A stretch of DNA of 64,000 nt from Verrucomicrobiota bacterium (GCA_003402735.1 QQNE01000001.1:1-64000); one strand, 5' to 3'; positions 1-10,795 are shown, counted from the first letter of the stretch. Notes: generated by a model not told the origin, from the sequence alone. A program made the numbers and translations.

Positions 1-879
1 ATGGGCAAAGTTCATGCCGTAAACGCTGGCGACCAGAGTTGGCGGCAGGAAGATCACCGCGGCCACCGTGAAGATCTTCACGATGGAGCTTTGCTCGATC
101 TGAATGAGACCGAGGGTGGCATCGAGCAAGAAATTCACCTTGTTGCTAAGGAACCCGGCGAATTCGGTGAGGGAATGCAAGTCCCGGGCCACCGGCTTGA
201 GCCGGGGATACAAGGCGACGCCCGGGTCCCGCTCGTGGGCATCGAAATCGGTTTGCCCGGCGTATTGCACAAGCCGCGAGAGGGCCACCAGAGACTCCTG
301 CTCGCGGGCGATGAGATCTCCATTGCGCCCCAATTCGCACAGGGTGTCCCGGAGCACGTTCTCAGATGGTCGGTTGGGGATCTCGCGCTGAAAGATGTTC
401 TGGGAAATGGTGTCGATCTCCTTGGCGACTCGTTCCAGCAAATCGGCCTGGCGATCGATGATCGCGTCCAACAAACTGAGGAGCACCTGATCCCGGGAAG
501 CGGCCCCGCGGCGGTCGCACTGGGCCATGACGGCGCCGAAGCTCTTGAGATTGGTTTCGCGGATCGTGATGAGTGCCTGGCCGACCAGGATGAAACTGAT
601 CTCGGTTTTCTGGGGCAGGCTCGATTCCACCTGACTGAGAATCGGGGCGGTCATGAACCGAGCGCCATCCTCGGCGTAGAGCCTGCTGGTGGTCTCGATC
701 TCCTTCATGTCTTCGAGCGTGGGGAGATCAATGCCGAAGAGTCGTTCCACCTGCCGCCGCTCCTCCGGGGTCGGGTTGAGGAGGTCGATCCAGATCACAC
801 GGGCGTCCATGCCCCGAACGAGGGCGCTGGCCTCGGTGGGTCGTTCCAAGGGTGGATTGGCAACGATGCGGATCGGCAT
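1..879 (-). CDS. corA: CorA-family magnesium/divalent cation transporter (C-terminus truncated by window edge)
   Basis: Manual reverse-complement translation from the ATG at 879: MPIRIVANPPLERPTEASALVRGMDARVIWIDLLNPTPEERRQVERLFGIDLPTLEDMKEIETTSRLY...; ends ...VNFLLDATLGLIQIEQSSIVKIFTVAAVIFLPPTLVASVYGMNFAH with the CorA signature YGMNF. Absent from the ORF track because no stop lies in the window. Confidence 0.95.
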   Translation of the reverse strand, partial: MPIRIVANPPLERPTEASALVRGMDARVIWIDLLNPTPEERRQVERLFGIDLPTLEDMKEIETTSRLYAEDGARFMTAPILSQVESSLPQKTEISFILVGQALITIRETNLKSFGAVMAQCDRRGAASRDQVLLSLLDAIIDRQADLLERVAKEIDTISQNIFQREIPNRPSENVLRDTLCELGRNGDLIAREQESLVALSRLVQYAGQTDFDAHERDPGVALYPRLKPVARDLHSLTEFAGFLSNKVNFLLDATLGLIQIEQSSIVKIFTVAAVIFLPPTLVASVYGMNFAH

Positions 880-1053
880 GGGATGCTTTTGCCCTCAACG
901 ATCATCCCTCAAACCGCAACTCTCAATCGAAACGATGTGCACAAGAAAGAAACGCAAGCGGGCCCAGGCAACCTGTCTGGGGGGAAACGCTTTTCATCGC
1001 CCCAAGGGCCTGCTATGGTGACCTGAGGCTCTCTCATCCTCCTCCCCCTTTCC

Positions 1054-4000
1054 ATGAAACAAACTTCATTTCTCCGAGCGACCCTCCACCTGTTGACGGG
1101 ACTTGCCGCCGTTTTCTGCCTTTTCGCCCCGGTGAATGTCTGGTCCCAAAAAGCGGCCCCGGAGAAGGCGGAAAACCAATCACTCTCGCTCCAGTATTAC
1201 CCGCGTTACTACTACGACAACACCTCGCGAACTCCGGTGTTCACCCTGTTCTCCGAGTTCAAGCTGGACCCGAAGACCTTGGCACCGCATCTCCATTTCG
1301 CCGATGCCGAAGCCAAGGTGGTTCCCGCGAAAGTCCGGGGGGCGAGCCCCGAGGAGATCACCGAAGCTTGGAAGAACTTCGGGGCGGCAGGGACTGATTC
1401 GCCCCCTGCGAACCAATTCTGGTCGATCGAACCGATCCGTCCGCTGCCGGTGGGCAAGCAATGGCGGTTGGTGGTGACGGAGGGGTTGGCCGACGCCTCA
1501 CGACGGCACAAGCTGGCCCGCACGTTCATGGTGAGCGCCGGGTCCGTCTATCCGTTCACGGTGCCTACGCTCGGGGCGGCTTACCCTTTCAACGAAGCGC
1601 CCCGCGTCGCCATTTCCCTGAGCAAAGAGATCGATGCCTCCCTGAAAGATTTGATCGCGAATTATGTCTCGATCGATCCGCAGCCGCAAAACCTGGCGTT
1701 TCAGAGCCAGGGCCAGATGATCAACCTTTTCGGCGCGTTTGAGATGGCCAAGGATTACCGGGTTCGGATCAAGGCGGGTCTGCTGGCGTCGGATGGGACC
1801 GAACTTGCGGAGGCCGTTGAACAGGTGGTGCGGTTCCGTCCCGAAGACGCTTACATCAGTCTGCCGGATTACGAAATTGCGCAGCCTCTCAGCGGGAACC
1901 AGGCGTTTGAAATCCATCACGGAAACATCGGGACGCTGGAGGTGCGAATCAAGGAATTGAAGGGGGACGCCCTGATCTATGCGATGCGCGGCTACCAGAT
2001 TTACGATCCGGAGACCACCGACTGGAATCGGGGGCAGCGCTGGCCAGCGTTTGAGATGGTGCCAGGCCCGGTCATTCTCAGCCAGGATCTCAAGAAGGAC
2101 GGAGAAATGAACCGCAGCCAGACGGCCGATTTGAAGTGGACGGATGTCCTCAAGGGATCTCGCCCCGCCGCCCTCTATGTCTCCGTGGAAGGAAACGCGG
2201 GTGAATATCCCGGGATGCCGAAGCAGCGGGTTGGGGCGCAAAGCCTCATTCAAATCACCGACCTCGGTCTGATCTGGAAACGGACGGGTCAGGAGGCCGT
2301 GGCCTATGTCTTCTCGCTGAGCAGTGGCAAGCCGGTGGCGGACGCGGAACTGCGCCTGGTGAACGCCGACAACGCCACGTTGGCCTCTTACCGATCGAAC
2401 GCTGAGGGCCTGTCGACTTTTCCGCTGTCCGGGGCAAACGCCGCCACCCGCTGGCTCGTGACCACCAAGGCGGAGGATCGATACGCCACCGCGTTTGATC
2501 CGGCGAGTGACCAGGGGCTTTCGACCTGGGAATTCGACGTCCGCCAACCCTACTGGGGCGAGCCGCTGACCCGTTTGCGGAGCTATCTGTTCTCCGATCG
2601 CGGCGTTTACAAACCGGGTGAAACGGTGCACCTCAAGGCCATCTGTCGGATGGCCGACGGGAAAAGGCTGCAGTTTCCGGCGGACGGGAAAGGATTCAAG
2701 GCGCGTCTGCTGGTGGACGACAGCCGCGGGCGCAACTTCCTGAACCGCGAAGTGACCTTTACGGAACGCGGCACCCTGGATGCCTCCTTCGATCTGCCGC
2801 AAGGGGCCTTGGGAACCTACGAAGCGAAGATCGATTTCGAGGGATTGGTCGGCAAAGGCCCGGTCTACGACGGCGAGGCCGAAGATCATTACGACCGCTA
2901 CGCCTTCCATTATTTTTCCGTGGCGGAATATCGCCCCAACACCTTTGAAATCAGCGTTGCCGCCAAGCCCGCCTACAATCTGGGTGAGAACGTGGAACTC
3001 CCGGTCAAGGCCAACTACTTCCGCGGCAAGGCCCTGTCCAACGCGATCGCCAGTTGGTATGCCAACTATGAGGGAACCACCTTCGCCCCGGCCGGTTTTG
3101 GCGACTACCGATTCGGCGTGGCCCGCGAAGATGTGAAGGGCAACGACGCCGGGGAATTCGACCTCGGAACCGCCGGGGCCGCCACGCTTTCCCTCGGTTT
3201 TCTCCCGCGGGATGTCCTGGAACAGCCGGTACGGGTGCAGGCGGAGGTGACGGTGACCGACGTCAACCAGCAGACCTTGAGCCAATCCGCCAGTTTCCTG
3301 GTGCACTCCTCAGACTTCTACGCAGGCCTGAAACTTCCCCGGACCTGGCAAGAGGCGGGAGCCAGCATCGCGGCGGAAATGCTCGCGGTGGGGAGCGATG
3401 GCAAGATCCTGGATCGGCAGGTTCCGGGCAAATTGACGGTGGAACGCCGCATCTACCGGACGGTGAAGGTGCAGGGTTCGGACGAGACCGAGCGCTACCG
3501 CAACGAGGAAATCTACGAACCGGTCACGAGTGCGGAAGTGACGATTGGTGGTGCCAAGGAGACGGCCTCCTCGCACGCGATCACCCTCAAGGAACCGGGC
3601 CAATACCGGTTCACCCTGGAGGCGAAGAACTCGGCCGGCAAGCCGTTGATCACCCAGGATTGGTGTTATCTTTGGGGAAACAACGACGTCTATTGGGCCT
3701 ACCGCGACGGCGCCGGGATCGAGCTGAAGCCGGACAAGGAGGAATACACCGTGGGAGACAAAGCCCGGATCATGGTCCGTTCCCCGATCCTGGGCACGGC
3801 CCTGATCACCACGGAACGGGCCGGGGTGACCCGTCAGTATCTCCGGGAGTTGGCCTCCAAGAATGAATTCGTGGAGATCCCGCTGGAACCCGGCGATGCC
3901 CCCAACGTCTTCGTCTCGGCCATCGTCATTCGCGGCTCCCAGAACAGCCCGGACCAACAGTTCCGGGACACCGATTACAAGCTGGGCTACTGCGAACTGA

Positions 4001-6522
4001 CGGTGAACCAGCCGACCAACAAGCTTGGGGTGGTCCTGGAAATTCCCTCGGGCGATGTCCTTCCAGGACAGCAGGTCGATGCCGCGGTGACGGTGAAAAA
4101 CTCTGCCGGTCAACCCGTCGCCGGGGCCGAAGTGACCTTCTACGCGGTGGACGAGGGGGTTTTAAGCCTGACCGACTACGAAACGCCGGATCCGGGGCAC
4201 CGCTTCCACGAAGGATACCCGCTCTTCGTGAAAACCTGGCATTCGCTGTTCAACGTCCTCACCGAAAATCCCGCACAACGCCCGTTCGGCAACAAGGGTC
4301 TGCTCATCGGCGGCGGTGGGGATGGCCTCACCGGTCTGAGGGACCGCGCCCGGAAGAACTTCCGCGCCACTGCGGTCTGGAACGGCGGGCTGATGACCGA
4401 TGCCCTGGGCCGCGCCACCCTTTCTTTCCCCGCCCCGGAAAACCTCACCGGGTTCAAAGTGTTCGCGGTGGCGTTGGGGGATACCGAACATTACGGCACT
4501 GGCACGGCCAAACTCCGGGTCAACAAGCCGGTGATCATCGAGCCGGCTCTGCCCGCCTTCGCGAACCTTGGGGATGACCTGATCCTGCAGGCCGTGGTCC
4601 ACAACACCACCGCCGCGCCGGGGCGTTTTGAGGTCAGCCTGCTGGCGGACGCCACCATCCAATTCCCCTCGGCGCAGGGGCCGGGCCAAGTCCAACCCCA
4701 ACCGATCGCCTTGGGCGGCGCGCCCGGGCCCCGGGAGTGGCGGTCCACCGTCGACCTCGGAGCCGGTCAATCCACCGGTTTGCCGATCCCCGTGAAGTTC
4801 ACCCAGACCGGCGACGCCATTTGGACCTGGACGATTCGAGAGATCGACGCCAAGGGCGCTCCCCGGACCGATTCCGTGGAAAGCCGTTTCCAGGTGGGAC
4901 ACCCGGTCCCGATGCTCGCCGAAACGATGTCGATGCGGCTTGAGCCCGGTGAATCCAAGAACCTGCTCGCCTCGCTCGGTGGCAAGGAACTGCTCAAGGG
5001 ATACGGACGGATCGATGCCACGATCTCCAACAGCCGCATGTTGGACGCGATGGACGCGCTCAAATACAACCTGGATTACCCCTACGGATGCGTCGAGCAA
5101 ACCACGTCATCGACCTTGCCGTGGATGACGATGACCAGCCTGGAGAAGGTGTTTCCGGACCTGGCCGTCGACCCCGCCAAGAAAGAAGCCGCGATCCGGC
5201 ACGGCTTGAATCGCCTCCTCTCGATGCAGACCAGCGAGGGCGGTTTGTCTTACTGGCCGGGTGGCGAACAACCCGAGTTCTGGGCCAGTGCCTATGGCGG
5301 CATGGCCTTGGCCCTGGGCGCCAAGGGAGATCATGGGTTGCCCTCGCATCGCCTGGAATCCTTGTGGACATGGCTCTCGGGCCAGGTTCGGGATGCCGAA
5401 GCCAGCGTCGACGCGGGCACGCTGCACCAGCGTTGTCTGGCGCTTTACACCCTGGCCTTGGCCGGCAAAGCCGAACCGGCTTACCATGAAACCTATTTCA
5501 AAATGCAGGGGCGTCTGGCCCCGGAAACCCGCGCCGTCCTGGCTCTGGCGATTCTGGAGGGAGGCGACGCCGCGCAACGCCGTCTCGTTCCGGGCCTGCT
5601 CGGTCGCAACCCGGACACAAAAGCCCCCGAACATGCGGTGGACTGGTATGGACCGGCGCTTCCGGTGGCCGCCAAGCTGCTGGCCTGGACGCGGATGGAC
5701 GCGAACGCCAAGCAGACCGACGAGCTCCTCGGCCAAATGCTGCGGCTGCGCAAACCACACCATGGTTGGGGAAGCACCTACGCAAACGCCTGGCCCTTGC
5801 TGGCCCTGGCGCGCATCGCCGATCTGGAAGCTCCGGCGTTGGCAGCCGCTTCGGGCAATCTCCAGTTTGGGGAAAGCTCCGCGAAGGTGGAACTCGCCGC
5901 CAAGCTCTCCAGCCAATCGGCCAGCTTTGCCTTCGATGGCGACGTGGCCCGTCAGGAGTTGCGCTGGTCGTCGGATGCCAAAGAACCGGTTTACGCCCAC
6001 GTCCGGGTCACCACCCGCCCGGCCCAGATTTCGGCCCAAGCCAAGAACGCCGGGTTCGGGATCAAGCGCACCTACTTCCAGCTCTCGCCCGATGGCACCC
6101 TCAAGGAAGCCACCGAATTTGAAGTCGGCGACCTCGTCGTGGTCCGACTCGATCTCGAAGTTCCGCGGGCCGAAGAGGAATACCTTGCCATCGACGATCC
6201 GCTGCCCGCCATCTTCGAATCGGTAAACCCGGCATTCACCGGGCGGGGCGACCGCGTCGAACCGGACTGGAACGGGCAGCAGCTCCCGGTGAACTTCCAG
6301 GAACTGCGCACGGACCGCACCCTCTTCTTCGCGGATTACGTTGCGGCCCAGGACGATTACCGGGTGGAATACCTGGCCCGCGTCGTGGCTGCCGGGGAGG
6401 CCACCGCGCCGCCGGCAAAGATCGAAGCGATGTATGAGCCCCAGCGACACGGCCTCTCCGCCACCATCCGGGTGAACGGAAAACTGCCGGGCCAAGGTCC
6501 GGGCAAGGTCGCCATCCGCTGA
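1054..6522 (+). CDS. Bacterial alpha-2-macroglobulin family protein (1822 aa, signal peptide, thioester motif)
   Basis: N-terminal signal peptide; MG-domain text (e.g. SYLFSDRGVYKPGETVHLKAI); thioester motif YPYGCVEQTTSS; followed by a pbpC homologue, the classical A2M-PbpC pairing. Confidence 0.95.
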   Translation: MKQTSFLRATLHLLTGLAAVFCLFAPVNVWSQKAAPEKAENQSLSLQYYPRYYYDNTSRTPVFTLFSEFKLDPKTLAPHLHFADAEAKVVPAKVRGASPEEITEAWKNFGAAGTDSPPANQFWSIEPIRPLPVGKQWRLVVTEGLADASRRHKLARTFMVSAGSVYPFTVPTLGAAYPFNEAPRVAISLSKEIDASLKDLIANYVSIDPQPQNLAFQSQGQMINLFGAFEMAKDYRVRIKAGLLASDGTELAEAVEQVVRFRPEDAYISLPDYEIAQPLSGNQAFEIHHGNIGTLEVRIKELKGDALIYAMRGYQIYDPETTDWNRGQRWPAFEMVPGPVILSQDLKKDGEMNRSQTADLKWTDVLKGSRPAALYVSVEGNAGEYPGMPKQRVGAQSLIQITDLGLIWKRTGQEAVAYVFSLSSGKPVADAELRLVNADNATLASYRSNAEGLSTFPLSGANAATRWLVTTKAEDRYATAFDPASDQGLSTWEFDVRQPYWGEPLTRLRSYLFSDRGVYKPGETVHLKAICRMADGKRLQFPADGKGFKARLLVDDSRGRNFLNREVTFTERGTLDASFDLPQGALGTYEAKIDFEGLVGKGPVYDGEAEDHYDRYAFHYFSVAEYRPNTFEISVAAKPAYNLGENVELPVKANYFRGKALSNAIASWYANYEGTTFAPAGFGDYRFGVAREDVKGNDAGEFDLGTAGAATLSLGFLPRDVLEQPVRVQAEVTVTDVNQQTLSQSASFLVHSSDFYAGLKLPRTWQEAGASIAAEMLAVGSDGKILDRQVPGKLTVERRIYRTVKVQGSDETERYRNEEIYEPVTSAEVTIGGAKETASSHAITLKEPGQYRFTLEAKNSAGKPLITQDWCYLWGNNDVYWAYRDGAGIELKPDKEEYTVGDKARIMVRSPILGTALITTERAGVTRQYLRELASKNEFVEIPLEPGDAPNVFVSAIVIRGSQNSPDQQFRDTDYKLGYCELTVNQPTNKLGVVLEIPSGDVLPGQQVDAAVTVKNSAGQPVAGAEVTFYAVDEGVLSLTDYETPDPGHRFHEGYPLFVKTWHSLFNVLTENPAQRPFGNKGLLIGGGGDGLTGLRDRARKNFRATAVWNGGLMTDALGRATLSFPAPENLTGFKVFAVALGDTEHYGTGTAKLRVNKPVIIEPALPAFANLGDDLILQAVVHNTTAAPGRFEVSLLADATIQFPSAQGPGQVQPQPIALGGAPGPREWRSTVDLGAGQSTGLPIPVKFTQTGDAIWTWTIREIDAKGAPRTDSVESRFQVGHPVPMLAETMSMRLEPGESKNLLASLGGKELLKGYGRIDATISNSRMLDAMDALKYNLDYPYGCVEQTTSSTLPWMTMTSLEKVFPDLAVDPAKKEAAIRHGLNRLLSMQTSEGGLSYWPGGEQPEFWASAYGGMALALGAKGDHGLPSHRLESLWTWLSGQVRDAEASVDAGTLHQRCLALYTLALAGKAEPAYHETYFKMQGRLAPETRAVLALAILEGGDAAQRRLVPGLLGRNPDTKAPEHAVDWYGPALPVAAKLLAWTRMDANAKQTDELLGQMLRLRKPHHGWGSTYANAWPLLALARIADLEAPALAAASGNLQFGESSAKVELAAKLSSQSASFAFDGDVARQELRWSSDAKEPVYAHVRVTTRPAQISAQAKNAGFGIKRTYFQLSPDGTLKEATEFEVGDLVVVRLDLEVPRAEEEYLAIDDPLPAIFESVNPAFTGRGDRVEPDWNGQQLPVNFQELRTDRTLFFADYVAAQDDYRVEYLARVVAAGEATAPPAKIEAMYEPQRHGLSATIRVNGKLPGQGPGKVAIR

Positions 6523-6643
6523 GGAAAGTCCTTCGATGAAGCCGGGTTTTGAACGGCTCTTGCCTAGCCGATCCCCAAGCGTCGAGGGATCGGCAACCCG
6601 GAGTTGCGCCCCCGGCGAGCTTGGATTAGGGGCTAGCGAACGG

Positions 6644-8926
6644 ATGAAACGACTCTGGAAGATCGTGGCCTGGACCGGGGCCACCTTGGCCGCCGCCGTT
6701 GTGTTCTTCCTCTGGTTGCTCCCCCTGCTGGTCCAGTTGCCCGTGGAATTGCTCGCCCCGCCACGCGTCTCCACCACGGTCACGGATCGCAACGAAGTGC
6801 CGCTGCGCCGTTTCCTGGTGAATGGGGAGGAGGTGGTCGCCTCCTACGTCCCGCTGTCGGAGATCCCCCAAGATTTCATCGACGCCACCGTGGCCGCCGA
6901 GGACAAGCGCTTCTGGACCCACCACGGCATCGACTTCATCGCGGTTCTCCGGGCGGCCAACCAGGCCGCGGAAGAGGGTCAGGCCATCTCCGGCGCCTCC
7001 ACGATCTCCCAGCAGCTGATCAAGATCACCATGCCGGAACCGATGCCCCGGAATCTCCGCACCAAGCTCGTGGAGATCATCCTGGCGCGGAAACTGGAGA
7101 TGACCCGCGACAAGCGCTGGATCCTGGAAAATTACCTGAACCGCATTCCCTACGGCAACCTCCGGACCGGCTGCCGGGCCGCCGCCGAAGGCTACTTCGC
7201 CAAACCGCTCTCGGATCTCACTCTGGCGGAATGCTCGCTCCTCGCGGGACTTCCCAACAAACCAACCCGTTTCAATCCCTACCGGAACTTCAAGGGCGCC
7301 AAGGAACGCCAGGTCTGGATTCTGGACCGGATGCGCGAGGACGGCTACATCACCGCGGAGGAATGCGAACGCGCCAAAACCGAACGCCTTGTCCTGCGCC
7401 GCGAGGGCTCCGCCTTCCGCGCTCCTCACGCCGTGGACCTCATCGTGACGCAACACCGGGACGCCCTCGGGCCCGGCACGGTCCGCTCCACCATCGATCA
7501 GGAAATGCAATCGTTCGCCGAATCGGTGATCGATGAACATCTCAACTTCATCTCCTCACAACGCAGCACGTCCCGGTATTTTCACGCCGCAGTCGTCGCG
7601 ATCGACAACGCCACGGGCGATGTTCTCGTCCTCACCGGATCCCGGAATTACGAGGACCAACGCAGCGGCCAAATCAACGGGGCCTGGATCCCGCGTTCCC
7701 CCGGATCTGCGCTGAAACCGTTCACCTACCTCATCGCCATGCAACGCGGGATTCCCGCGACTACGGTCCTGGCAGATATCCCGGTGGAATTCCCCACCCC
7801 GCTCGGCGTCTACCGACCGGTCAATTACGACCGCACCTGGATGGGGCCCGTCGACATCCGGCGTGCCCTCGGCAACTCCCTGAATGTTCCCGCGGTGCGG
7901 ATGCTCGACCAGATCGGTGGACCGGAAGCCCTCCACCACGCCTTGACCGGTGCCGGCCTGACCTCCCTGACGGAGCCCGCTTCCACCTACGGACTCGGCC
8001 TCACCATCGGCAGCGCCCCGGTCCGCCTCCTGGAACTGACCAACGCCTATGCCAGCCTCGCCCGCCTCGGAGAATTCAAGCCCTGGCGCCTGCTCCTGGA
8101 TGCCCCGCCCGCTCTTTCCAAGCGGCTGTTCGATGAGGATGCCTGCTTCATCCTTGCGGAGATGTTGAGCGACAACTCCTCCCGCGCCCGCAACTTCGGC
8201 TGGAACAACCCCCTGCATTTCAACGGGTTCCGTGCTGCCGCAAAGACCGGCACCAGCTCCGATTTCCGCGACGGCTGGACCGTCGGGTTCACTCCGGAAT
8301 TCACCGTCGGGGTGTGGGTGGGAAATTTCGATCACACGCCGCTGGATCGGTTTTCCGGAACCGCCGGGGCCGGACCGATCTTTCACGCGGTCATGGAACG
8401 GCTCCATCGAGATCGCCCGGCCACCTGGTATCACCCCGTCGATGGCGTCGCCCGGATCACCGTGGATCGTCTTACCGGACACCAGACGGTGGCAGGGATC
8501 TCCGCCATCGATCCCCAGGAAGTGCCGGTCTTGCGGCGCGCCATGCCGCGCTTGGCCTGCCGCGAGGATTACGATGGGAACGGCCGGGTCATCCTCCCGA
8601 CGATCTATTCGGACTGGCATCGCACCGCACCGGGACAAGTGCGGCAACGCACCACCGTGCGCACCGGTCCCGAGACCGTGCGAGAGTTCCAGATCCGTTG
8701 CCCGGTGGAAGGATTGGTGGTTTACCTGGACCCGGACCTCCCGGACAGCGGATCCCTGCTCCGTCTCAGTGCGGACATCGAGGGGATGGACTGGTCCTCC
8801 CCCACCCTGCACATCGACCGAGCCACCCAGACCGCCCAACTCACCCCCGGCACCCACGAGATCACCGCCGAGGACCCCGTCTCCGGGATGCGCCGCACCG
8901 TCCGGATTCTGGTCAAGCAAGCCTGA
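6644..8926 (+). CDS. pbpC: Penicillin-binding protein 1C (transglycosylase/transpeptidase)
   Basis: Single TM, glycosyltransferase-51 region (AAEDKRFWTHHGIDFIAVLRA, GASTISQQLIK), transpeptidase SPGSALKP and KTGTS. Start chosen at MKRLWKIVAW; ORF extends upstream to 6536. Confidence 0.93.
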   Translation: MKRLWKIVAWTGATLAAAVVFFLWLLPLLVQLPVELLAPPRVSTTVTDRNEVPLRRFLVNGEEVVASYVPLSEIPQDFIDATVAAEDKRFWTHHGIDFIAVLRAANQAAEEGQAISGASTISQQLIKITMPEPMPRNLRTKLVEIILARKLEMTRDKRWILENYLNRIPYGNLRTGCRAAAEGYFAKPLSDLTLAECSLLAGLPNKPTRFNPYRNFKGAKERQVWILDRMREDGYITAEECERAKTERLVLRREGSAFRAPHAVDLIVTQHRDALGPGTVRSTIDQEMQSFAESVIDEHLNFISSQRSTSRYFHAAVVAIDNATGDVLVLTGSRNYEDQRSGQINGAWIPRSPGSALKPFTYLIAMQRGIPATTVLADIPVEFPTPLGVYRPVNYDRTWMGPVDIRRALGNSLNVPAVRMLDQIGGPEALHHALTGAGLTSLTEPASTYGLGLTIGSAPVRLLELTNAYASLARLGEFKPWRLLLDAPPALSKRLFDEDACFILAEMLSDNSSRARNFGWNNPLHFNGFRAAAKTGTSSDFRDGWTVGFTPEFTVGVWVGNFDHTPLDRFSGTAGAGPIFHAVMERLHRDRPATWYHPVDGVARITVDRLTGHQTVAGISAIDPQEVPVLRRAMPRLACREDYDGNGRVILPTIYSDWHRTAPGQVRQRTTVRTGPETVREFQIRCPVEGLVVYLDPDLPDSGSLLRLSADIEGMDWSSPTLHIDRATQTAQLTPGTHEITAEDPVSGMRRTVRILVKQA

Positions 8927-9079
8927 CACGCATCCGGTGTCGGGAACGCCGCCAGGGAGCAGGCCCTGCCCATCCAGCGACGCCCCCTTACCTCATTCCG
9001 CCCCTCGAGACAGGGGCGATCCCCAACCCGGGCTTTGTCTTGCCCCCGTATCCGACCGGAGCGAATTTCTTTCCGGCAG

Positions 9080-10792
9080 ATGGAACCGTCGGATTGGCTG
9101 CAACTCATCTTTTATCTGGCCGCGCTCGGGCTCCTGACAAAGCCACTGGGTCTTCTGCTGTTTGCGGTCCTCGACGGCGGTGGGATCCGTCCGATGGAGC
9201 GGATTCTCAAACCTCTCGAAACACTCACCTGGCGCCTCATCGGAATCGACCCCCGAAAAGAACAAAGCTGGTTTGGTTATACAAAGTCCCTGCTGGTCTT
9301 CAGCCTGATCGGCGCCATTCTCACGGGACTGATGCTCCGCGCGCAAGGTGCGCTGCCCCTGAATCCGCAACATTTCCCCGGCCTGAGCGATCACCTGGCC
9401 TTCAACACAGCGGCCAGCTATGTCACCAACACAAACTGGCAGAGTTACGGTGGTGAATCCTCCCTCTCCCATCTCTCACAAATGGTGGGCCTGACCTATC
9501 ACAACTTCACTTCGGCCGCAGTCGGCATGGCCACCGCCGCCGCCCTGGTGAGGGGAATCACCCGCAACTCCACCCATACCATCGGCAACTTCTGGGGCGA
9601 CATCGTGCGCATCACTTTCTATATTCTTCTGCCCGCTTGCCTGGGATTTTCCCTGCTTCTGGTTTCGCAGGGCGTGATCCAGAATTTCGATCCCTGCACA
9701 CACGCCAAGACCGTGGAAGGTCGGCAACAAATCATCGCCCAGGGGCCTGTCGCCTCACAGGCCGCCATCAAGATTCTCGGCAGCAACGGCGGCGGTTTCA
9801 TGAGGGCGAACGCAGCCCACCCGTTCGAAAACCCGACCCCGCTTTGCAACTTTCTGCAAATGCTCGCCATCCCTCTCATGGGGAGCGGATTGACCTATTA
9901 CCTGGGCCGGATGACGGGGAACCAGGCCCACGGCTGGGCGGTGTGGACCGCGATGATCGTCCTCTTCGTGGCGGGGACGGTCGCGTGCGCTTCGTTTGAG
10001 GCCGCTGGCAACCCGATCCATCACCAACTCGGCATCGCCCGGGCAGATGGAAACCTCGAGGGCAAGGAGGTCCGTTTCGGAATCTTCGGTTCCACGCTCT
10101 TCGCCACCGTCACCGCCGCCGCGTCTTGTGGCGCCGTGAACTGCATGCACGACTCGTTCACCCCGGCCGGAGGACTCGTGCCGCTGTTCCTCATCGATCT
10201 GGGCGAGGTCGTGATCGGCGGAGCGGGCGCGGGTCTCTACGGGATGCTCGTCTTCGTGATCCTCACCGTCTTCATCGCCGGCCTCATGGTTGGGCGCACC
10301 CCGGAATATCTGGGCAAGAAAATCCAGGCCAGGGAAATCAAGCTGGTCATGATCAGCCTCCTGATTCCGGCGGGGACGATCCTCGTCTTCACGGCGCTGG
10401 CTTGTGTCAGCCGGTGGGGACGTGACGGCCTGGGCAACGCAGGTCCCCACGGATTGACGGAGATCCTCTACGCCTACAGTTCCGCGGTCGGCAACAACGG
10501 CAGTTCCTTCGCCGGCCTCAGGACGAATGCGCCGGCCTACAACGTCACGCTGGGGCTGGCCATGCTGACCGGGCGCTTTCTCGTGCTCGTGCCCATCCTG
10601 GCCATCGCGGGTTCACTGGCCGCCAAGCAAGCCGCGCCCTTGCACGCCGGGACCTTTCCGGTCGACGGCCCGACCTTCACGGTCCTTCTGCTCGGCACGA
10701 TCCTGCTGGTGGGAGCCCTGAGCTTTTTCCCGGCCCTGGCACTGGGCCCGGTCGTCGAACATTTTCTGATGCACCACGGCGCCCTCTTCTGA
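9080..10792 (+). CDS. kdpA: Potassium-transporting ATPase potassium-binding subunit KdpA
   Basis: Selectivity-filter text FNTAASYVTNTNWQSYGGE; KILGSNGGGFMRANAAHPFENPTP; gene order kdpA-B-C-D. Confidence 0.96.
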   Translation: MEPSDWLQLIFYLAALGLLTKPLGLLLFAVLDGGGIRPMERILKPLETLTWRLIGIDPRKEQSWFGYTKSLLVFSLIGAILTGLMLRAQGALPLNPQHFPGLSDHLAFNTAASYVTNTNWQSYGGESSLSHLSQMVGLTYHNFTSAAVGMATAAALVRGITRNSTHTIGNFWGDIVRITFYILLPACLGFSLLLVSQGVIQNFDPCTHAKTVEGRQQIIAQGPVASQAAIKILGSNGGGFMRANAAHPFENPTPLCNFLQMLAIPLMGSGLTYYLGRMTGNQAHGWAVWTAMIVLFVAGTVACASFEAAGNPIHHQLGIARADGNLEGKEVRFGIFGSTLFATVTAAASCGAVNCMHDSFTPAGGLVPLFLIDLGEVVIGGAGAGLYGMLVFVILTVFIAGLMVGRTPEYLGKKIQAREIKLVMISLLIPAGTILVFTALACVSRWGRDGLGNAGPHGLTEILYAYSSAVGNNGSSFAGLRTNAPAYNVTLGLAMLTGRFLVLVPILAIAGSLAAKQAAPLHAGTFPVDGPTFTVLLLGTILLVGALSFFPALALGPVVEHFLMHHGALF

Positions 10793-10795
10793 GCG

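Noticed and set aside
1-1026. 341-aa plus-strand ORF at the left edge
   Set aside because: Shadow ORF of the CorA gene on the opposite strand (YGMNF seen in the reverse complement); no family-like motifs.
1498-3306. 602-aa minus-strand ORF
   Set aside because: Antisense within the alpha-2-macroglobulin gene; no recognisable domain.
1054-8926. A2M-PbpC pair as a novel system
   Set aside because: The bacterial A2M/PbpC pairing with a CxEQ thioester is already well known; only the structured spacer is unusual.
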